DNA from: Gemmatimonadota bacterium
GTDB taxonomy: Bacteria; Gemmatimonadota; Gemmatimonadetes; Longimicrobiales; Gaopeijiaceae
Reading direction: 5' to 3'
Assembly: GCA_030428885.1 (NCBI GenBank)
Contig: JAUIEJ010000011.1
Location: 185,279 to 249,278, forward strand
DNA: 64,000 bases
Shown: piece by piece, positions 54,583 to 63,042 of the stretch
How positions within the stretch are numbered: position 1 is the stretch's first letter
Layout of the letters: each line of letters starts with the position of its first letter
Translations under genes and position numbers: made by a program
The notes under the pieces: model-generated
Told to the model about the DNA's origin: nothing
What the model saw: only the letters and a program-made list of their open reading frames with translations
Database searches by the model: none

Positions 54583-55257
54583 TTACCGTTCGGCTCCAAT
54601 GGGGTCAACGTCTCCCGACGGCTCCCCGGGGAGCGATCCGAGGGGCCCCACCACCAGCGCCCGACCCGTCTGTCCCAGGGTCCCCTCGTAGATCCACTCG
54701 TTGAGGAGGGTCGTGACCGTGGACCGGTGCAGCCCGGCCCACTCGGCCCACACCCGGTGGGGCACGTCGTCGACCCGGGTCCCCTTCCCTCCCTCCGTGC
54801 CGATCCGATGCGCGGCCTCCCGCACCACGCGGGCCAGTCGCACCGCCGCCGGCGCCCGCCCGGCGCCGCCCGCCACGCTCCGGGCCAGGGCCGCAGCGTC
54901 TTCCATGGAGCGGAGCACTTCCGGGAGCGTCGTGGATCCCCGGCGAAGCGCCCCCTCCACCCGAGCCGCCGGCACGGGCACCACCCGGCACGGGCGCAGC
55001 GCCCGCAATTCGTGGCCCCGGAACGCCCCCCCGGCGCCTCCACCCCCGAGTCCCACGAGGTCGCGGCGGCCCGCCAGCCCCACCGCCGCCCCGTCGGGCC
55101 CCCGGAGCACGGCCGCGCCCTCGGTCACCAGCACGCACATGGCGGGAAACTCCCGAACCCGCCAGGCCACCCGCCCCGTGCGCACCAGCAGCTCGGGATG
55201 GACCTTCAGGGCCGCCCACAGCGCCCGGTCCCGGCGGGGCTCGACCCGGAAGATCAC
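54583..55257 (-). CDS. Crp/Fnr-family transcriptional regulator
   Basis: 224 aa from GTG 55257, overlapping the MFS stop by 4 bases. The N-terminal cyclic-nucleotide-binding-like domain is degenerate (EFPAMCVLVTEGAAVLRGPD, VGLAGRRDLVGLGG, LRALRPCRVVPVPAARVEG). The C-terminal winged helix is recognisable: LARVVREAAHRIGTEGG, VPHRVWAEWAGLHRSTVTTL, LNEWIYEGTLGQTGRALVVG. The recognition helix aligns with the A-x-x-x-G-x-x-R-x-x-V/T-x-x-x-L pattern of the family. It lacks the Arg/Ser of a cAMP pocket and the Fnr Cys cluster, so its signal is unknown. It likely regulates the exporter in front of it. Confidence 0.8.
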   Translation of the reverse strand: MIFRVEPRRDRALWAALKVHPELLVRTGRVAWRVREFPAMCVLVTEGAAVLRGPDGAAVGLAGRRDLVGLGGGGAGGAFRGHELRALRPCRVVPVPAARVEGALRRGSTTLPEVLRSMEDAAALARSVAGGAGRAPAAVRLARVVREAAHRIGTEGGKGTRVDDVPHRVWAEWAGLHRSTVTTLLNEWIYEGTLGQTGRALVVGPLGSLPGEPSGDVDPIGAER

Positions 55258-56525
55258 GCCCCCACCTCCCGCCGTCGGAGCACCCCGCCCAGCACCACCG
55301 TCAGCGCCATGGCGAGCCCGTACAGGGGCAGCGAGGCCAAGGCTCCGCCCCGGGGTCCCCAGAGATCGCCCAGCATTCCGCTCACGGGCAGCAGAAGCGA
55401 GCCCACGCCCCACGCCAACCCCATGGCGATGCCCGAACCCACGGCGGCGCCGTCGGGCACCAGCTCCTGGGCCAGGATCACCAGGGGCGGCAGCATGGCC
55501 ATGTTGACGAAGCCCGCCACCGCCGCGGCCACCAGCCCCGTGACCGATCCCGCCGCCGCCCCCAGGGCCACGGCGTGGGCCGGCAGCGCCACCACGGTCA
55601 GCACCGTCAGGAGCCGGACCCGGGACCCCCGATCGGTCCACACGCCCCCGGCCAGTGTTCCCACCGCCTGGGCCGCCAGGTAGACGCTCAGCACCGCCGC
55701 CCCCACCGCCTCGCTCCGCCCGTCTCCCGCCGCCACCAGGGGCATGAAGGTGGTGAACACCCGCTGCCCGAAGGCCGCCACCGCCGAGATGCCGAAGATC
55801 AGGCCCAGGGGACCCTTCAGGAGCCGGAGCACGGCCCGGGGTCCCGGGGGCCGCGCCCGCCCCGGGTCCGAGGGCGGTCCGCCGGGAAGAACGGCCCAGA
55901 GCAGGGGCGCCAGAAGCAGCACGGGAACCATGGCCCAGGCCAGTCCCGGGAGCCCGAGGCGGCCCACCAACCCCACGGCGATGAGGGGTCCCAGGGCGAA
56001 TCCAACCGCTCCCCCGAACGAGAAGATGGAGAAGCGCAACCCACTGCCCCGCCCCTCCTTGACCCTCGCCGCATACGACGCTCCCGGAGGGTGGAAGAGG
56101 GCACTCCCCAGTCCCCCGAGAACCAGGAGCGCCAGGAGGCCCGCCAGGTTCGGCGCCCATCCCAGGAGGGAGAGGAACACGCCCGAAAGGAGGGGCCCGG
56201 CCACCACGAAGAAGCGGGGTCCCACCCGGTCCGCCACGTATCCCGCCGCCGGCTGGAGGAGGGACTGGGACACCGAAAACGTCATCATGAGGGTGGCCGC
56301 CAGCGCCACCGAGAGGCCCAACTCGCCCATGATCCGGGGCAGGAGCGGCGGAAGGAAGGCCGCGTACGCGTCGTTGGCGCCGTGGGCCACGGCGACCCAG
56401 AGGGCCAGAGCGGCCGGCGAAAGCCCGGGACGGGCCGAGGGAGGCGCCGAAGCGACCCCGGTGGTGGACGGAGGTGGAGGCACGGAGGGGCGTGCTGGAG
56501 TGGGGGCGGACCCGCAACGGTACAT
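55254..56525 (-). CDS. MFS transporter, fosmidomycin-resistance (Fsr)-like
   Basis: About 423 aa from ATG 56525 (ATG 56546 is possible). Twelve helices are visible. It starts with LALWVAVAHGANDAYAAFLP, PLLPRIMGELGLSVALAATL, where the HG-x-N-D motif matches Fsr-type exporters; VADRVGPRFFVVAGPLLSGV is the loop 2-3 motif A, and GSALFHPPGASYAARVKEGR is characteristic of Fsr. The second half contains GAAVLSVYLAAQAVGTLAGG and WTDRGSRVRLL. Predicted proton-driven drug or metabolite efflux at the inner membrane. Coupled to the Crp/Fnr gene downstream; divergent from ggt, 107 bases away. Confidence 0.9.
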   Translation of the reverse strand: MYRCGSAPTPARPSVPPPPSTTGVASAPPSARPGLSPAALALWVAVAHGANDAYAAFLPPLLPRIMGELGLSVALAATLMMTFSVSQSLLQPAAGYVADRVGPRFFVVAGPLLSGVFLSLLGWAPNLAGLLALLVLGGLGSALFHPPGASYAARVKEGRGSGLRFSIFSFGGAVGFALGPLIAVGLVGRLGLPGLAWAMVPVLLLAPLLWAVLPGGPPSDPGRARPPGPRAVLRLLKGPLGLIFGISAVAAFGQRVFTTFMPLVAAGDGRSEAVGAAVLSVYLAAQAVGTLAGGVWTDRGSRVRLLTVLTVVALPAHAVALGAAAGSVTGLVAAAVAGFVNMAMLPPLVILAQELVPDGAAVGSGIAMGLAWGVGSLLLPVSGMLGDLWGPRGGALASLPLYGLAMALTVVLGGVLRRREVGA

Positions 56526-56632
56526 CGCCCCGGCGCACCCGGCCAACCACCCCCCGGCGTACCCTGGCGTCGCGCCCCGCGGCGAACCATGATCGGGCCG
56601 GTCCCCTTCCCCGCTCCCCCGCCCGCGATTCC

Positions 56633-58396
56633 ATGAATCCTGCCGCCGCCGACCCCCGTTTCCGCCACCCCGGTGCCGGCGTGGTCGCGACCCTGTCCCT
56701 GGCCGCCGCCTGCTTCGGCGCCTGCGCTCCGGCCCCCCTGCCCGAGCCCGACGAAGGCACGGCCGCGGGCCCGGAGTTTCCCGCCACCAATCGTCCCGAC
56801 GTCCGGGGCACCCACGGCGCCGTGGTGTCGGATCATCCCCTGGCCTCGGCGGCGGCCTACGACGTGCTGCGTCGGGGCGGCAACGCCGTGGATGCGGCCA
56901 TCGCGGCGGCGGGGGTGCTGGCGGTGGTGCGTCCCCACATGAACGGCGTGGGCGGCGACGCCTTCGCCCTCATCTACGAGGCCTCCTCCGGCACGGTCCA
57001 CGCCCTCAACGGCTCGGGGCGGGCCGGTGCCCTGGCCACGCCCGAGTTCTTCGCCGAGGCGGAGGCCGAGACCATGCCCTACGTGGGACCCCTCTCGGTG
57101 AGCGTGCCCGGCGCGCCGGCGGCATGGGCCGACGCCCTGGAGCGCTTCGGCACCCGACCCCTGGCCGAGCTCCTGGAGCCCGCCGTGGGGTACGCCCGGG
57201 ACGGATTTCCCGTCTCGAGCCGACTCGCGTCGGACTTCGAATCCCAGGGGGGCGACCTCTCTCCCGAGGGGGCCGACCTCTTCCTGCCGGGAGGCAGCGC
57301 GCCGCCCGTGGGCTCGCTCCTGCGCAATCCCGCCCTGGCGGCGACCCTGGAGCGCATCGGGCGCGAGGGGAAGGCGGGGTTCTACCAGGGGCCGGTGGCC
57401 GCCGCCCTCTCCGACTACCTGGAGGCCCGGGGCGGATACCTTCGCGCGCCGGACTTCGCGGCCCACACCAGCACCTGGGTCGACCCCCTCTCGGTGGACT
57501 ACCTCGACCACACCTTCCTGGTGCTTCCGCCCAACACCCAGGGACTTACCCAACTACAGCAGATGGAGATGGCCAAGTCGTTCGACATGAGCGCCTTGGG
57601 GTACAACACGCCGGCCTATCTCCACACCCTCATCGAGATCAAGAAGCGGGCCTTCGCCGACCGGGATCGCTGGGTGGCGGACCCCGAGGCCGAGGCCCTC
57701 CCCACCGACCGGCTCCTGGACCCCGACTACCTCCGGGAGCGGGCCGCCACGGTGGATCCCGATCGGGCCGCCGAGTCGGTGGCGTCGGGGGTGGGCGAGC
57801 CCATGGCCGGAGCCCCCGAGCTCGAGGGGCGGGACCTGGGCGACACGGTCTACCTCACCGTGGTGGACGCCCAGGGCAACGCCGTGAGCTGGATCCAGTC
57901 GCTCTTCGCGGGCTTCGGCTCGGGGCTGCTGGACCCCGAGACCGGGGTGGTGCTCCAGAACCGCGGGGCCCTCTTCACCCTGGAAGCGGGCCATCCGAAC
58001 CGGGTGGCCCCGGGCAAGCGGCCCTTCCACACCCTGACCCCCATGATGGCGCTCCGGGACGGCGACCTGGCCTTCACCATGGGCACCCCCGGGGGCGACT
58101 CCCAGACCCAGTCCCTGCTCCAGATCGTCCACAACCTGCTCCTCTTCGACATGACGCCCCAGGCCGCCGTGGAGGCGCCGCGGTTCCGGAGTTACGGGGG
58201 ACTCGACGTGGCCATGGAAGACCGGATCCCGCCCGAGACCCGGGACGCCCTGTCCGCCCGGGGCCACCAGCTCCGCATCGTGTCGGGATGGACCGCGACC
58301 TTCGGCGGCGCCCAGATGATCATGGTGGAGCCCGGTTCGGGTACCCTCACCGCCGCCGCCGATCCCCGGCGCGAAGCCTACGCCATCGCCTACTGA
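56633..58396 (+). CDS. ggt: gamma-glutamyltransferase (lipoprotein form)
   Basis: 587 aa. Signal sequence VVATLSLAAACFGACAPAPL gives a probable lipoprotein. The proenzyme matures by self-cleavage before a Thr: here GRDLGDTVYLTVVDAQGNAV, with T405 as the predicted nucleophile in D-T-V-Y-L-T-V-V-D. Large subunit marks: HGAVVSDHPLASAAAYDVLR, GGNAVDAAIAAAG, VRPHMNGVGGDAFALIY, LNGSGRAGALATPEFFAEAE. Small subunit: IQSLFAGFGSGLLDPETGVV, LQNRGALFTLEAGHPNRVAP, RPFHTLTPMMALRDGDLAFT, MGTPGGDSQTQSLLQIVHNL. It cleaves gamma-glutamyl bonds such as those of glutathione, or acts on cephalosporin-like amides, outside the cytoplasm. Confidence 0.93.
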   Translation: MNPAAADPRFRHPGAGVVATLSLAAACFGACAPAPLPEPDEGTAAGPEFPATNRPDVRGTHGAVVSDHPLASAAAYDVLRRGGNAVDAAIAAAGVLAVVRPHMNGVGGDAFALIYEASSGTVHALNGSGRAGALATPEFFAEAEAETMPYVGPLSVSVPGAPAAWADALERFGTRPLAELLEPAVGYARDGFPVSSRLASDFESQGGDLSPEGADLFLPGGSAPPVGSLLRNPALAATLERIGREGKAGFYQGPVAAALSDYLEARGGYLRAPDFAAHTSTWVDPLSVDYLDHTFLVLPPNTQGLTQLQQMEMAKSFDMSALGYNTPAYLHTLIEIKKRAFADRDRWVADPEAEALPTDRLLDPDYLRERAATVDPDRAAESVASGVGEPMAGAPELEGRDLGDTVYLTVVDAQGNAVSWIQSLFAGFGSGLLDPETGVVLQNRGALFTLEAGHPNRVAPGKRPFHTLTPMMALRDGDLAFTMGTPGGDSQTQSLLQIVHNLLLFDMTPQAAVEAPRFRSYGGLDVAMEDRIPPETRDALSARGHQLRIVSGWTATFGGAQMIMVEPGSGTLTAAADPRREAYAIAY

Positions 58397-58405
58397 GCCC
58401 CTGCC

Positions 58406-58789
58406 ATGGACCGGACCTTCGTACTCGTCGCGGCGCTCTTCGGCTTCCTGGGGGTGGCCCTGGGCGCGTTCGGCGCCCACGCCCTGCGGGACACCCTCTC
58501 GCCTCGGGACCTGGAGATCTTCGAGACCGCCGTGCGCTATCAGCTCATCCACGCCGTGGCCCTCCTGGGGGTCGCCGGGGCGTGGGCCCGCTGGCCCGAC
58601 GTGGCGGGCACCCTCACGGCGTCGGGGTGGCTGTTCACCGGCGGCATCGTCGTCTTCTCGGGCTCGCTCTACGCCCTGGTGACCACCGGCATCCGGGGCC
58701 TGGGCGCCGTCACTCCCATCGGGGGCGTGGCCTTCCTCGCCGGCTGGGCCGCGCTGGCCTGGGCTGCGTGGCGAGCCGGCACGCCCTGA
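58406..58789 (+). CDS. DUF423 inner-membrane protein
   Basis: 127 aa with four helices. The N-terminal LVAALFGFLGVALGAFGAHA is the DUF423 signature (G-A-F-G-A-H-x-L), followed by LRDTLSPRDLEIFETAVRYQ, LIHAVALLGVAGAW, GWLFTGGIVVFSGSLYALV and GAVTPIGGVAFLAGWAALAW. The family (YgdD in E. coli) is conserved and of unknown function. It starts 9 bases after ggt and 8 bases before the sirtuin gene, so these three are probably one operon. Confidence 0.94.
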   Translation: MDRTFVLVAALFGFLGVALGAFGAHALRDTLSPRDLEIFETAVRYQLIHAVALLGVAGAWARWPDVAGTLTASGWLFTGGIVVFSGSLYALVTTGIRGLGAVTPIGGVAFLAGWAALAWAAWRAGTP

Positions 58790-58797
58790 GTTCGCTC

Positions 58798-59601
58798 ATG
58801 CACGACGCCCGCGATCCCCTCCGGGGTCCCCTGGGACGCCTGACCCGGGCCCGTCGTCTCCTGGACGAGGCCGAGCGGGTGCTGGTGCTCACCGGGGCGG
58901 GGATCAGCGCCGAATCCGGAGTCCCCACCTTCCGCGACGAGATGGAGGGTCTCTGGAGCCGCTTCCGCCCCGAGGAGCTGGCCACGCCCCAGGCTTTCGC
59001 CCGGGATCCCCGGCTGGTGTGGGCGTGGTACGAGTGGCGCCGGGAGCAGTTGCGCACCTGTCGCCCCAACGCGGCGCACCGGGCCCTGGCCCGCCGGCTC
59101 GCCGCCGCCCCCGAGGGACGCCGCCTGTACACCCAGAACGTCGACGGCCTCCACGACCGGGCCCACGACGAGCTGGCCTGCCCCGACGGCGACGCCGAGG
59201 GGGCCCGGCCCCGTCCGCTCCACGGCGACATCTTCCGGGTGCGATGCAGCCGCTGCGCCTGGCACGACCGGGGGCTGGACCCGGTGGACGCCTCGGCGGT
59301 GGACACCCTGCCCCGGTGTCCCCGGTGTGAGGCGCTGGTGCGTCCGGCGGTGGTGTGGTTCGGCGAGGCCCTGGATCCCGAGGTGCTGGAGGGCGCCGTG
59401 GAACACGCCCAGAACGCCGACGCCTGCCTGGTGGTGGGAACCAGCGCCGTGGTCCAGCCGGCGGCCTCCCTTCCCCGCATCGTGCTCCAGGCCGGCGGCG
59501 CCGTGGTGGAGGTGAACCCCCAGCCCACGCCCCTGTCGTCCATGGCCACGGTCCGCATCGCCGGCGCGGCGGGAGCGGTGCTTCCCGAACTGCTGGACTG
59601 A
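58798..59601 (+). CDS. cobB: NAD-dependent protein deacylase (sirtuin)
   Basis: 267 aa. It removes acyl groups from lysines using NAD+. Motifs: VLVLTGAGISAESGVPTFRD, catalytic TQNVDGLHDRA and LHGDIFRVRCSRC with the base His, zinc ligands RCSRC and PRCPRC, RPAVVWFGEALDPEVLEGAV, LVVGTSAVVQPAASLPRIVL, EVNPQPTPLSSMA. W-A-W-Y-E-W-R-R-E contains Y-x-x-R, the pair that lets class III (Sirt5/CobB) sirtuins accept succinyl or malonyl groups. A short extra loop rich in acidic residues sits after LHDRAHDE. Operon with ggt and the DUF423 gene is likely. Confidence 0.95.
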   Translation: MHDARDPLRGPLGRLTRARRLLDEAERVLVLTGAGISAESGVPTFRDEMEGLWSRFRPEELATPQAFARDPRLVWAWYEWRREQLRTCRPNAAHRALARRLAAAPEGRRLYTQNVDGLHDRAHDELACPDGDAEGARPRPLHGDIFRVRCSRCAWHDRGLDPVDASAVDTLPRCPRCEALVRPAVVWFGEALDPEVLEGAVEHAQNADACLVVGTSAVVQPAASLPRIVLQAGGAVVEVNPQPTPLSSMATVRIAGAAGAVLPELLD

Positions 59602-59704
59602 GGCCCCCCGTCGCCGATGCTGGGGGGGAGACAGGAACTCCGGGCCCCGGCGTAGGGTTCGAAGAGCCATCCCCCACCCAGCCCCGTCCTGGAGACCGCC
59701 GTCC

Positions 59705-61765
59705 ATGCCCCGGATCCGCCTCGCCCTCGTCCCTGCCCTCGTCGCGGGCCTCATGGCCTGCAGCGGGGACGACGGAACGGTTCCCGACCCGGTCATCGCC
59801 CGGGTCGTCGTCACGCCCGATGCCAGCTCGGTCACCGTGCTGGGCGCCACGTCCCAGTTCGAGGCCCAGGCCCAGACCTCCAGCGGCGTGCCCGTGACGG
59901 GGGTGGACTTCACCTGGTCGTCGTCCAACTCGTCGGTGGCCACCGTGGACGCCGCCGGCCGAGCCACGGCCGTGGCGTTCGGTGAGGCCACCATCACGGC
60001 CACCGTGGACGGGGTGAGCGCCGGGGCGGTCTTTTCGGTGCGGGACTGCAGTGAAGAGGTGGCGCTGGCGCCGGGACAGTGGACGTCGCTGGCCGTGCCG
60101 GCGGCCGGGGACTGCGGAGTGATCCTCCCCGCGGGGAGCGCCGGTGACCGGTACCGGGTGGCCGTGGTCCGGACCCTGAGCAACCCCCTCAACACCGCGG
60201 TGGAGGACGTGAGCGTGGAGGTCGCGCCCCTGGGCGGCGCGTCGGCCCCGGCCGCGACGTTCACGGCGGCGGCCGCCACCTCCGAGGCCGACGCCCGGCG
60301 CCCGTTCCCGGTGCCGGGACTGGCGGAGGCGGCCCGCATCGCCGAGCGCACGGCCCAGATGCACCAGGACCTCCGGCTTCGGGAAGCGGACCTCGTCCGC
60401 CGACTGGGCACCGAGGCGTTGCTCCGGGAATCCTCGCTGGCGCGCTCGGCTCCGGCGGCGGTGGATCTTCCCCAGACGATCCAGATCGACCCCACCACGC
60501 CCTCGAGCTGCTCACCGGCGGGCACGAAGGTCACGGCCCAGTTGATCTGGCAGGACGACCGCCTGGCCTTCTATCAGGACGCCGATCAGGCCCAGACCGA
60601 GTTGGCGGTGACGGCGGCCCAGGTCCAGCGCATGGCCGAGTTCTACGAGCAGTACGGCGAGCCCATCATCGAGACCTACTTCGACGGCATCAGCGACATC
60701 GACGGCAACGGCAAGGTCATCGTCTTCATCTCGCCGGTGGTGACCTCGGGTACGGCCGCCTTCGTCTGGAGCGGCGACTTCTTCTCGGCCAGCGGCACCA
60801 ACGGGTGCCCGGCGTCGAACGAAGGGGAGTACGTCTACTTCAGCGCCTCCCTGATCCAGGCCCAGGACAACCCCGACAACCCCAACTGGCAGTCGCTGGA
60901 GACCCTGGTCCACGAGATGAAACACGTCAGCTCGCTCTACAACTCGGTGGAGCGCCCCCTGACCATCGCCAACCCCTACCACCCGTCGTGGGAGGAAGAG
61001 GGGTCGGCCGAGATCGCGGGCAACATGGCGAGCCGCCTGGCCTGGTCCATGGCCGGCGGGCCGGCGCCCAATGCCCGGGTCGACGAAGACGACATCGCCG
61101 ACAACGGCTTCGACGCCTCCACCGGCAGCATCAAGCCCGAGTTCTACGGGGTGGCGCTGCGCATGCTCCGCACCCAGGGCTTCCTCTCGTCCCAGCCCAA
61201 CGGCGTCGTGGTCACCCCCGTGGGCGCCGACGACAGCCACTCGGTGTACGGCTCGGGGTGGACCTTCCTGCGGTGGCTGGGCGATGCCTACGGCGACGCA
61301 GCGTCGTCGGTGTTCGCCGACGCCGACCTCTTCACCCAGCTCAATTCCTCCGACACCGAACCCGGGATCCTCGGGCTCGAGGCGGTGACGGGCACGTCGT
61401 TCCCCCGCCTCATGGAGGAATTCGCCGCCGCCGCCATGCTCCACGGCACCTCGGCCCCCCAGGGCGACCTCTCCTTCACGAGCTACGACTTCGTGACGGC
61501 GGTGGAGATCTTCTGCTTCGCCGCCGACAACCCGCCCTGCACCGGGTCCTCGCCCGGGCCCACGGGGGTGTGGCCCTGGCCCGTGACCGTGAACTCCGAT
61601 GGGACTCCGTCGCGGAGCCTCCAGCAGTCCGGCAACTTCGCGGGCCGCATCGGTCCCGGGGGACTGCGGATCCACGACTTCGTGTCCGGCGGCACCGGCA
61701 TCGGCGCCGAGTTGGTGATCAGTGCCCCGGTCCAGTCCCGGATCGTGGTGGTGCGGATCCAGTAA
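59705..61765 (+). CDS. lipoprotein zinc metalloprotease (M30/hyicolysin-like) with Big_2 domain
   Basis: 686 aa. Lipoprotein signal LALVPALVAGLMACSGDDG with Cys near residue 19. A Big_2 Ig-like domain (about 30-115) includes SSSNSSVATVDAAGRATAVA, FGEATITATVDGV. After a linker the protease domain runs from about 285: FISPVVTSGTAAFVWSGDFF, ASLIQAQDNPDNPNWQSLET, LVHEMKHVSSLYNS with the zinc-binding H-E-x-x-H (about 403-407), and PSWEEEGSAEIAGNM where Glu can be the third ligand, the arrangement of M30-type neutral metallopeptidases. A beta-sandwich forms the C-terminus (IGAELVISAPVQSRIVVV). Surface-anchored peptidase; target unknown. Confidence 0.85.
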   Translation: MPRIRLALVPALVAGLMACSGDDGTVPDPVIARVVVTPDASSVTVLGATSQFEAQAQTSSGVPVTGVDFTWSSSNSSVATVDAAGRATAVAFGEATITATVDGVSAGAVFSVRDCSEEVALAPGQWTSLAVPAAGDCGVILPAGSAGDRYRVAVVRTLSNPLNTAVEDVSVEVAPLGGASAPAATFTAAAATSEADARRPFPVPGLAEAARIAERTAQMHQDLRLREADLVRRLGTEALLRESSLARSAPAAVDLPQTIQIDPTTPSSCSPAGTKVTAQLIWQDDRLAFYQDADQAQTELAVTAAQVQRMAEFYEQYGEPIIETYFDGISDIDGNGKVIVFISPVVTSGTAAFVWSGDFFSASGTNGCPASNEGEYVYFSASLIQAQDNPDNPNWQSLETLVHEMKHVSSLYNSVERPLTIANPYHPSWEEEGSAEIAGNMASRLAWSMAGGPAPNARVDEDDIADNGFDASTGSIKPEFYGVALRMLRTQGFLSSQPNGVVVTPVGADDSHSVYGSGWTFLRWLGDAYGDAASSVFADADLFTQLNSSDTEPGILGLEAVTGTSFPRLMEEFAAAAMLHGTSAPQGDLSFTSYDFVTAVEIFCFAADNPPCTGSSPGPTGVWPWPVTVNSDGTPSRSLQQSGNFAGRIGPGGLRIHDFVSGGTGIGAELVISAPVQSRIVVVRIQ

Positions 61766-62726
61766 CGACCGCGGCCAGAACCGCCGGATCGACGTTGCCC
61801 CCCGACAGCACCACCACCAGGGGCGCGTCGCCGGCGGGGCCCCGGGCGTCCACGAGCCCCTCCAGGACCGCGGCCAGGGCGGTGGCGCCGCCGCCCTCCA
61901 GCACCAGCCCCAGGGTCCGGAAGCCGTAGGCCATGGCCCGGGCGATGGCGTCTTCGTCCACCACGACGTGCCGGTGCACCAGGTCGCAGACCAGGGCGAA
62001 CGTGAGGCGATTGTCCTGGCCGATCCCCCCGGCCAGCGCCCCGGCCAGCGTGTCTTCTTCGGGCATCTCCACCGGGTGACCCGCCCGGATGCTCTCCCAC
62101 ATGACCCGGGCGCGCCGCGCCGTGACGGCGCTCACCACCACGTCGGGGCGCCCGGCGTGGATCAGGGCGGCGGCCATGCCGCCCACCAGTCCCCCGCCCG
62201 AGAGGGGAGCGGCGATCTCGCCCACGTCGGGCACCTGCTCCAGGATCTCCAGCGCCGCGGTGCCCTGCCCCGCCACCACGTCGGGATGGTCGAAGGGGGG
62301 CACGAAGGTCAGGCCCAGCTCGGCCGCGCGCTCCAGCGCCCTGGCCTCGGCCTCGTCGTAGCTCTCCCCCTCCACCACGGCTTCGGCGCCGTGCCCCCGG
62401 ATGGCCGCCAGTTTCACCGGGTCTACCCAGCGAGGCACGAACACCGTGGCCGGCACGCCGAGGCGCTGGGCCACGAAGGCCACCGCCCGCCCGTGGTTGC
62501 CCGACGAACAGGTCACCACGCCCCGGGCTCGGGCCCGGGCGTCCAGGGCCTGGATGCAGGCGGCGGCGCCCCGGACCTTGAAGGCCCCCGTCTCCAGGAG
62601 GCTTTCGAGTTTGAGGTGGACCGGGCGGCCCACCTCCTGGGAAAGGGCCGGCGCCCGGACCACGGGAGAGGGCGGGATCACCGCCCTCACCCGGGCCTGG
62701 GCGCCGGGAACGTCGACGTCGGGCAC
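61719..62726 (-). CDS. PLP-dependent threonine/serine dehydratase family protein
   Basis: 335 aa from GTG 62726. The cofactor Lys is K50 in KLESLLETGAFKVRGAAACI; the substrate loop is VTCSSGNHGRAVAFVAQRLG, and the phosphate-binding Gly loop PLSGGGLVGGMAAALIHAG. Other family marks are VFVPRWVDPVKLAAIRGHGA, ALAGGIGQDNRLTFALVCDL and LVVVLSGGNVD. It lacks a C-terminal ACT regulatory domain, so it is the short catabolic type (threonine dehydratase, or possibly serine racemase-like). Its last 47 bases overlap the end of the convergent protease gene. Confidence 0.93.
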   Translation of the reverse strand: MPDVDVPGAQARVRAVIPPSPVVRAPALSQEVGRPVHLKLESLLETGAFKVRGAAACIQALDARARARGVVTCSSGNHGRAVAFVAQRLGVPATVFVPRWVDPVKLAAIRGHGAEAVVEGESYDEAEARALERAAELGLTFVPPFDHPDVVAGQGTAALEILEQVPDVGEIAAPLSGGGLVGGMAAALIHAGRPDVVVSAVTARRARVMWESIRAGHPVEMPEEDTLAGALAGGIGQDNRLTFALVCDLVHRHVVVDEDAIARAMAYGFRTLGLVLEGGGATALAAVLEGLVDARGPAGDAPLVVVLSGGNVDPAVLAAVVTGSAPPRSGTGPGH

Positions 62727-62740
62727 GGGGCCGGGAAGCG

Positions 62741-62947
62741 TCAGTCGTCGCCTCCCACCACGAAGGTGATGCGCGTGTTGACGCGGTACTTCTTCACCTT
62801 GCCGTCCCGGACGATGGCCTGCATGTCGGCGACGTACACGTTCTTGATGTTGCGCACCGTGCGGCCGGCTTCCTCCACGGCGCTCTCGATGGCGCTTTCG
62901 ATGCTGGATCCCTCGGCGAGTACTTCGATGACCTTGGCGATGGACAC
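62741..62947 (-). CDS. dodecin family flavin-binding protein
   Basis: 68 aa from GTG 62947, with AGGAGGA 4 bases upstream. Matches dodecin along its length: SIAKVIEVLAEGSSIESAIE, SAVEEAGRTVRNIKNVYVAD, MQAIVRDGKVKKYRVNTRIT, FVVGGDD. Dodecins form hollow 12-mers that store or buffer FMN, riboflavin or CoA. The position of Trp that stacks on flavin in the archaeal protein is filled here by Val-Tyr (NVYVADM), closer to bacterial members. Ends 14 bases before the dehydratase start, so both may share a transcript. Confidence 0.94.
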   Translation of the reverse strand: MSIAKVIEVLAEGSSIESAIESAVEEAGRTVRNIKNVYVADMQAIVRDGKVKKYRVNTRITFVVGGDD

Positions 62948-63042
62948 GGGGTCCTCCTGGATGCGGGTTCGGATGTCGGTTCGCACCCCGAAGGTATGCA
63001 AGACCCGGTCCGGGAGCATCCCGCGGCGGCGCCCGCAGGCGC

